Assembly: GCA_034716535.1 (NCBI GenBank)
Contig: JAYEJW010000349.1
Coordinates: 1-10,334, forward strand
Reading direction: 5' to 3'
DNA length: 10,334 bases
DNA from: JAYEJW01 sp034716535
Lineage (GTDB): Bacteria > Pseudomonadota > Gammaproteobacteria > Chromatiales > Chromatiaceae
This document shows positions 6,253 through 10,334 of this stretch, one piece after another. Both the position numbers and the translations under genes were made by a program. The stretch's first letter is position 1; each line of letters begins with the position of its first letter. The notes below the pieces were generated by a model. The model did not search any database. It saw only the letters and a list, made by a program, of their open reading frames with translations, and was not told the DNA's origin.

Positions 6253-6296
6253 TGAGGCGAGAACGGCACGAGGTACGAGGGCCGCAGACAGGTGGC

Positions 6297-7316
6297 TCAC
6301 GCCCGGTCATGCGGTCCCTTCGCCGCCGTCGGTTCATAGACACACAGGTTCCCTCCCCCCGAAGACTTGGCTTGGTACATAGCCTGGTCGGCCAGACGGA
6401 TGAGCAGCTCCGGTGACTCGCCGTCGTCGGGATAGAGGCTGATACCGATGCTCGCCCGGAGCAGGAATCTCCGGCCGCCCTCCTCGAACGGCGGCTTCAG
6501 ACTTGCGGCCAGCTTTTCGGCTACCTTCGCCGCCACCTGCCGATCGTGAAGCTTCTCGATGAGCGCGACGAACTCGTCACCACCCACGTGGGCCACCGTA
6601 TCCTCGTGCCGGAGCGCATGGTTCAAGCGTTTTGCCGCTGCCTGCAACACACGGTCCCCGCTTGCATGTCCGAGGGTATCGTTGACCTGTTTGAAGTCGT
6701 CGAGATCGATGAACACCACCGCCACGCGGGTACCGTAACGGTAGGCCTGCTCCAGCGCGTGCTCAAGCCTCGCCATGAGCAGTAATCGATTGGGCAACCC
6801 GGTCAGCGGATGGTGATGGGCCAAGTGCTCCAGGCGCTGCGTTGCGTTTTTCATCCACGTGATGTCCGAGAAGGTACCGATGTAGTTGACGATACGCCCG
6901 GAATCGTCCTTGACCGCCGCGATGTTGAGCCACTCCGCGTAGAACTCGCCGTTCTTCCGCCGGTTCCAGATCTCACCCTTCCACACTCCCTCCCGATGGA
7001 TGGTCTCCCACAGCTCGCGATAGAAGACCGCGTCGTGGCGCCCGGACTTGAGCAGGCTAGGAGTGCGGTCCAGGACCTCGTCCGCGCTGTAACCCGTAAT
7101 CTCGGTGAACTTGCGGTTGACGCGCAGAATGCGCTGCTCGGGATCCGTGATTACCAGACCCTCGGCGATGTGCTCCAACAGGGCCAATCCCTGTCGGATC
7201 CGATCATCCTGGTCGCGCGGACGGCGCCGCAACCCTGGGCAGACTGAGAATACTAGGACGGCGATCCCCAGTCCGATAGCGGCCACCGCCAGCAGCAGCA
7301 CCCAGTCGAAGCTCAT
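6297..7316 (-). CDS. Membrane-anchored PAS-GGDEF diguanylate cyclase
   Basis: The 339-residue protein should make cyclic di-GMP from two GTP at the inner membrane. Residues 4-26 form one N-terminal transmembrane helix. A PAS domain spans about 42-155, with a PAC-type end (GTFSDIT), and could bind a small ligand or cofactor. The GGDEF domain spans about 160-328, with an intact GGDEF active site at 245-249, FIDLDDFKQVND (metal-binding Asp) near 202-213, and an RxxD product-inhibition site (Arg236, Asp239) five residues before GGDEF. Two departures from consensus are visible: His169 replaces the usual Asp before PLTGLPNR, and His-Val precede GGDEF where Arg-Leu or Arg-Ile is common. There is no EAL domain. 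The start ATG overlaps the tsaB stop by 4 nt, so it is the last gene of that unit. The signal sensed cannot be told from sequence. Confidence 0.93.
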   Translation of the reverse strand: MSFDWVLLLAVAAIGLGIAVLVFSVCPGLRRRPRDQDDRIRQGLALLEHIAEGLVITDPEQRILRVNRKFTEITGYSADEVLDRTPSLLKSGRHDAVFYRELWETIHREGVWKGEIWNRRKNGEFYAEWLNIAAVKDDSGRIVNYIGTFSDITWMKNATQRLEHLAHHHPLTGLPNRLLLMARLEHALEQAYRYGTRVAVVFIDLDDFKQVNDTLGHASGDRVLQAAAKRLNHALRHEDTVAHVGGDEFVALIEKLHDRQVAAKVAEKLAASLKPPFEEGGRRFLLRASIGISLYPDDGESPELLIRLADQAMYQAKSSGGGNLCVYEPTAAKGPHDRA

Positions 7317-7990
7317 CGCGCGGCGGTAACCCGGTCACGCAGATAGACGGGCAACGCGCGCTCCGCCGTGACGAAACGGCCTGCCGTCACCTCCGCCGCA
7401 GCGAGAACCGCGATATCCCGCGACTCGCAGATGCCGTCCATGCTCACGCTCTGAAGACGCGGTCCCATACGGCGACACAATGCCTCTCCATGGGCGGCCC
7501 AGCCGCTGCCGATCCCGTGCCAACCCGCGTCCGCCGGGACTGAAACCCGTTCCGGTGCCGCCACCTGTTCCTCGCAGACCGGCTGCATTAGGCCTGTGTC
7601 GCCGAGTACGTAGCAGCCCCAGTAGACTTCGCCCATCCGTGCATCGAAAGCCGGAAGGCTACGCACGCGCCCCTGTGTCCGGAAGTGCCCCTGCGCCAAG
7701 GCGGCCAACGTCGAGACAGGGACCACCGGCAGATCGGCGCCAAAGGCGGCCCCCTGCACGACCGCCGTCGCGATGCGTACGCCCGTGAAGGAGCCCGGAC
7801 CTCGACCAAATGCCAGCGCATCCAGCACAGAAAGAGTGATGCCCGCCTGCTTGAGCAGATCATCCATCATGGCAAGGATCAGTTCCCCGTGGCGGCGCGG
7901 CTCCCGCGACAAACGCTGTTCCAGTTGAGAACCCAAGAGCAAAGCCGCGGAACAGGACTCACCAGAGGCATCGATGGCAAGGACCTTCAT
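7313..7990 (-). CDS. tsaB: tRNA t6A37 threonylcarbamoyltransferase complex subunit TsaB
   Basis: TsaB is the ASKHA-fold partner of TsaD and TsaE in adding threonylcarbamoyl to A37 of ANN-decoding tRNAs in the cytoplasm. The 225 residues begin MKVLAIDAS, the typical first strand, followed by HGELI-type residues near 34-38, the signature GRGPGSFTGVRI at 62-73 and DARMGEVYWG at 116-125. Length matches the E. coli protein (about 231). The frame is open upstream, but the ATG at 7990 overlaps the TGA of the helicase gene by 4 nt and begins exactly at the conserved first strand. Pairing with a YoaA-type helicase gene is also seen in E. coli. The downstream GGDEF gene starts within its stop codon, so all three are probably cotranslated. 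Confidence 0.96.
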   Translation of the reverse strand: MKVLAIDASGESCSAALLLGSQLEQRLSREPRRHGELILAMMDDLLKQAGITLSVLDALAFGRGPGSFTGVRIATAVVQGAAFGADLPVVPVSTLAALAQGHFRTQGRVRSLPAFDARMGEVYWGCYVLGDTGLMQPVCEEQVAAPERVSVPADAGWHGIGSGWAAHGEALCRRMGPRLQSVSMDGICESRDIAVLAAAEVTAGRFVTAERALPVYLRDRVTAAR

Positions 7991-9897
7991 TGAGACTCCA
8001 GAGCAAAGAATTTCTCGACGTCGGCCGGGTTCCGCGTATGGCCCATGGGCGGCAGACTGTCGAGAAAGGCGTGGCCGTATGAGCGCGAAAGCAGGCGAGG
8101 ATCGCACACCACAAGCACACCACGGTCGCGGGCGTCGCGGATGAGGCGGCCGGCGCCCTGTTTCAGCGCGATCACCGCCTGTGGAAGCTGGAAATCGCGG
8201 AAGGGATTGCCGCCCCTTTGCCGCAGGGCGTCGATACGGGCAGCGAGCACAGGGTCACCGGGCGAGGCGAAGGGCAATTTGTCAATAATAACGCAGGAGA
8301 GGGCCTCGCCGCGCACGTCCACACCCTCCCAAAAGCTCGCCGTACCAAGCAGCACCGCATTGCCCAGCCGCCGGAAGCGCTCCAGAAGCTCGGCCCGCGG
8401 CGCGCTTCCCTGAACGAGCAGCGGGTAGTCCAGCCGTGGCTCGAGATAGTCTGCCGCCTCCTTCAACGCCCGATGGCTGGTAAAGAGCAGAAAGGCGCGG
8501 CCGCGGCTGTAGCCCAGAATCCGCGCGGCGAGCTCGGCCACCACCCTGACATAGGCCGGAGACGAGGGTTCGGGCATACCCCGGGGGACGAACCAGAGGG
8601 CCTGGTGCGGATAGTCGAAGGGGCTCTCCCAGCGCTCGGTGCGAGCCTCGCCGATACCGAGCTGGCGCGCGAAGTGCTCGAAGCTCTCGCCAACGGCAAG
8701 AGTGGCAGAGGTAAAGATCCAGGCCGCCGGATGACGCTCCATGTGAGACTGGAAGATGTCTGCGACCTGAAGCGGGGTCTGATGCAGCCGGAAACCCTTG
8801 CCATGGGTCTCGAACCAGCGGATATCGTCCGACTCGCCTCCGTCGACAAGCAGATCCAACCGCTCGCCCAGATCGGTGCCGCGTGCGAGGCAGCTGTCGA
8901 GTCCCTTGCTCCGTCCCTCGAGCATCTTCAGACCCGCATTCAGGGCGACGAGCCGGGAGCGCACCAGGTCCAGCGCCTGGGCGGCCGCGCCGGCGGCAAT
9001 CTCGCGCCAGGGAGCCCGCCGGGACTCCTCGCCGAAGCTCAGGCGCAGATCCTGCACCGAGCGGCGCAGCCCTGCCGCACGCTCGATCAGCTCGGGCGCA
9101 TCCCCCGCATCGCGCCGGTACTCCGCCTCCAGGTCCCTGGTCAGGTCCAGGAGCTGCCGCCCGCTGACGGCGATACCGAAGAAGCTGCCCGCCACGTCCG
9201 GCAGTTGATGGGCCTCGTCGACGACGCAGCAATCCGCGCCCGGTAAAATCTCGCCGAAGCCCTCGTCCTTCAAGGACAGATCCGCGCAGAGCAGATGGTG
9301 GTTGATGACCACCAGGTCCGCCTCCTGGGCACGGCGCCGTGCCTCCACCAGGTGACAGCGGCTCCATTCCGGACAGTTCTGACCCAGGCAGTTGTCGCTA
9401 CTGGAGGTCACCGCGGGCCACACGGGCGCGTCCTCGGGCAGGACCAGCTCGGCCACGTCTCCACTGCGCGTGACCGCCGCCCAATCCCGCACCGCCAGCA
9501 GCTGGGAGCGCTGCTCCGGCAGACTACGCCTGTGGTCCTGCAGTGCATTGTCCAGGCGGTATCGGCAGAGATAGTTTGCCCGCCCCTTGAGCAAAGCGAT
9601 ACGCACGGGAACCTTCAGGACCTCCCGGACAACCGGCAGATCGCGGTGGAAGAGCTGATCCTGAAGATTGCGGGTACCGGTGGAGACAAGGACCTTGCGC
9701 CCGGAGAGCAGGGCCGGCACCAGATAGGCGAAGGTCTTGCCGGTTCCGGTACCCGCCTCGCAGATCAGGGTCCCGCCACGGTGGAGCACGGCGGCCACCG
9801 CGTCGGCCATCGCCTGCTGCTGCGGTCGGTGGTTGTAACCCTCCAGGCGTTGGGAGAGGAGTCCTGAAGGTCCGAGGATGTCGGCTATCTGGTCCAC
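7987..9897 (-). CDS. yoaA: DinG/YoaA-family ATP-dependent DNA helicase (XPD-like, iron-sulfur)
   Basis: With a GTG start at 9897 the protein has 636 residues, the size of E. coli YoaA, a superfamily 2 5'-3' helicase that works with the HolC clamp-loader subunit in repairing stalled or damaged DNA. Motifs in order: RPQQQ (Q-like, 24-28), Walker A EAGTGTGKT (47-55), four cysteines Cys111, Cys170, Cys175 and Cys181 spaced for an XPD-type 4Fe-4S cluster, VVDEAH (225-230), TSATL (396-400), GTASFWEGVD (518-527) and motif VI QGAGRLIR (580-587). The frame extends upstream to a TTG at 10032, but that part is Arg-rich, overlaps the TPR gene and lacks family character. The GTG gives a usual N terminus with LGPSGLL shortly after, though its ribosome site is weak. 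YoaA is preferred over DinG because of the tsaB neighbour and length. The start is the least certain point. Confidence 0.92.
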   Translation of the reverse strand: MDQIADILGPSGLLSQRLEGYNHRPQQQAMADAVAAVLHRGGTLICEAGTGTGKTFAYLVPALLSGRKVLVSTGTRNLQDQLFHRDLPVVREVLKVPVRIALLKGRANYLCRYRLDNALQDHRRSLPEQRSQLLAVRDWAAVTRSGDVAELVLPEDAPVWPAVTSSSDNCLGQNCPEWSRCHLVEARRRAQEADLVVINHHLLCADLSLKDEGFGEILPGADCCVVDEAHQLPDVAGSFFGIAVSGRQLLDLTRDLEAEYRRDAGDAPELIERAAGLRRSVQDLRLSFGEESRRAPWREIAAGAAAQALDLVRSRLVALNAGLKMLEGRSKGLDSCLARGTDLGERLDLLVDGGESDDIRWFETHGKGFRLHQTPLQVADIFQSHMERHPAAWIFTSATLAVGESFEHFARQLGIGEARTERWESPFDYPHQALWFVPRGMPEPSSPAYVRVVAELAARILGYSRGRAFLLFTSHRALKEAADYLEPRLDYPLLVQGSAPRAELLERFRRLGNAVLLGTASFWEGVDVRGEALSCVIIDKLPFASPGDPVLAARIDALRQRGGNPFRDFQLPQAVIALKQGAGRLIRDARDRGVLVVCDPRLLSRSYGHAFLDSLPPMGHTRNPADVEKFFALESQ

Positions 9898-9958
9898 GTA
9901 ATCGGCTGCGCCGGACCTCGCGGGCTGACCGGGGTCGGGGCCGGAACGGCTGGCGGCA

Positions 9959-10334
9959 TTAACCGCCGCGTGCCTTTTCCTCCGCCTCCGCAGCGCCTGC
10001 CGCGTCCCCGGCCGTACGCCGCGAGACGGCAATCATGCTCCAGTTGTCCTGCTTGAGGGAGGCCTGATCTCTTGCCAGGACGTTGGAGCGCTCCGCCAGG
10101 TTTCCCGCCTGGGAATAGAGCCCCTGCTCCATACGCACGTGTGCCAACCGGTTCCACAGATAGGCCTCTTGTGGCTGGATGCGCAGGGCGCGCTCGAGCG
10201 TTGCCGCAGCACCCACGTAATCACCCATCTGCCGCTGCTGCTCGGCCTGTTTGGCAAGGCCGTCGGCCGCCGGCGGCAGCGCGGGCGCAGCCGGAGGCGG
10301 TGGTGCGTAGGCAACGACCTGCGGCGTGGTCGTG
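9959..10334 (-). CDS. Tetratricopeptide repeat protein, start outside the window
   Basis: The frame is open to the right edge, so only the last 124 residues are seen. They begin with a Pro/Ala-rich linker (about 1-22), followed by two tetratricopeptide-like helix pairs: about 24-57, with the GDYVGAAATLERALRIQP pattern typical of a TPR, and about 58-91, with the AYLWNRLAHVRMEQGLYSQA pattern. A charged Ala-rich tail follows. TPRs mediate protein binding. The Pro-rich linker before the repeats suggests an exported or lipoprotein scaffold, but the signal region is not in the window. It ends 61 bases before the chosen helicase start on the same strand and is probably in the same transcript. An ATG at 10228 would give an 89-residue protein lacking the first helix of the first repeat, so I treat the gene as truncated by the window. 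Confidence 0.8.
   Translation of the reverse strand, partial: TTTPQVVAYAPPPPAAPALPPAADGLAKQAEQQRQMGDYVGAAATLERALRIQPQEAYLWNRLAHVRMEQGLYSQAGNLAERSNVLARDQASLKQDNWSMIAVSRRTAGDAAGAAEAEEKARGG

Noticed and set aside
6116..6382. Plus-strand open frame of 88 codons across the MITE-like element
   Set aside because: It runs through hairpins and into the antisense of the GGDEF gene, with no ribosome site and no protein-like composition.
7991..8107. Longer TsaB with 39 extra N-terminal residues
   Set aside because: The extension lies within the helicase gene and lacks family similarity; the ATG at 7990 begins the conserved first strand.
8218..9246. Plus-strand open frame of 342 codons antisense to the helicase gene
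   Set aside because: No recognisable domain or start context; the helicase on the opposite strand is complete.
9898..10032. Longer helicase start at the TTG of 10032
   Set aside because: The added 45 residues are Arg-rich, overlap the TPR gene and are unlike the N termini of this family; the GTG at 9897 gives the expected length.

Overview
The window looks like chromosomal DNA of a GC-rich gammaproteobacterium. This rests on visible GC richness and on housekeeping gene orders typical of that class: ppiB next to lpxH (Gram-negative lipid A synthesis), and a YoaA-type helicase next to tsaB, as in Escherichia coli. The mix of a MotA-like/coiled-coil pair, a DUF455 ferritin-like protein and a MOFRL glycerate kinase fits an environmental lineage such as Chromatiales or a relative, but that placement is inference.

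Layout from left to right. Bases 1-1173 (+) hold the 3' part of ppiB and complete lpxH. Bases 1342-3395 (-) hold a two-gene unit, glycerate 2-kinase followed by a DUF455 ferritin-like protein whose TTG start overlaps the kinase stop codon. Bases 3455-5739 (+) run divergently and hold a MotA/TolQ/ExbB-type channel subunit and a partner with a MotB-like transmembrane segment, about 290 residues of proline-free coiled coil and an unrecognised C-terminal domain. A strong Shine-Dalgarno sequence at 5837 then starts an 83-residue, two-helix membrane protein with Cys pairs at both ends (5849-6100, +). A compact palindromic element of about 151 bp (6102-6252) sits exactly behind its stop codon and looks like a MITE. 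Bases 6297-10334 (-) hold a unit transcribed leftward: a TPR protein (cut by the window edge), a YoaA-like iron-sulfur helicase, tsaB, and a membrane PAS-GGDEF protein. The last three genes are joined by 4-nt ATGA overlaps.

Most genes are housekeeping: protein folding, lipid A, glycerate metabolism, DNA repair and tRNA t6A. The least ordinary part is the MotA-like/coiled-coil pair. Its stator-like membrane core would be proton driven, but the expected peptidoglycan-binding domain is not recognisable and there are no flagellar, Tol, Ton or Zorya genes beside it. The MITE-like element and the small Cys/His membrane protein are the next most interesting features. There is no CRISPR array, rRNA, tRNA or recognisable defence island. 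No stretch above 300 bases lacks a gene; the larger gaps are 1174-1341 (convergent, no convincing terminator seen), 5740-5848 (palindrome and Shine-Dalgarno site) and 6101-6296 (mostly the MITE-like element).
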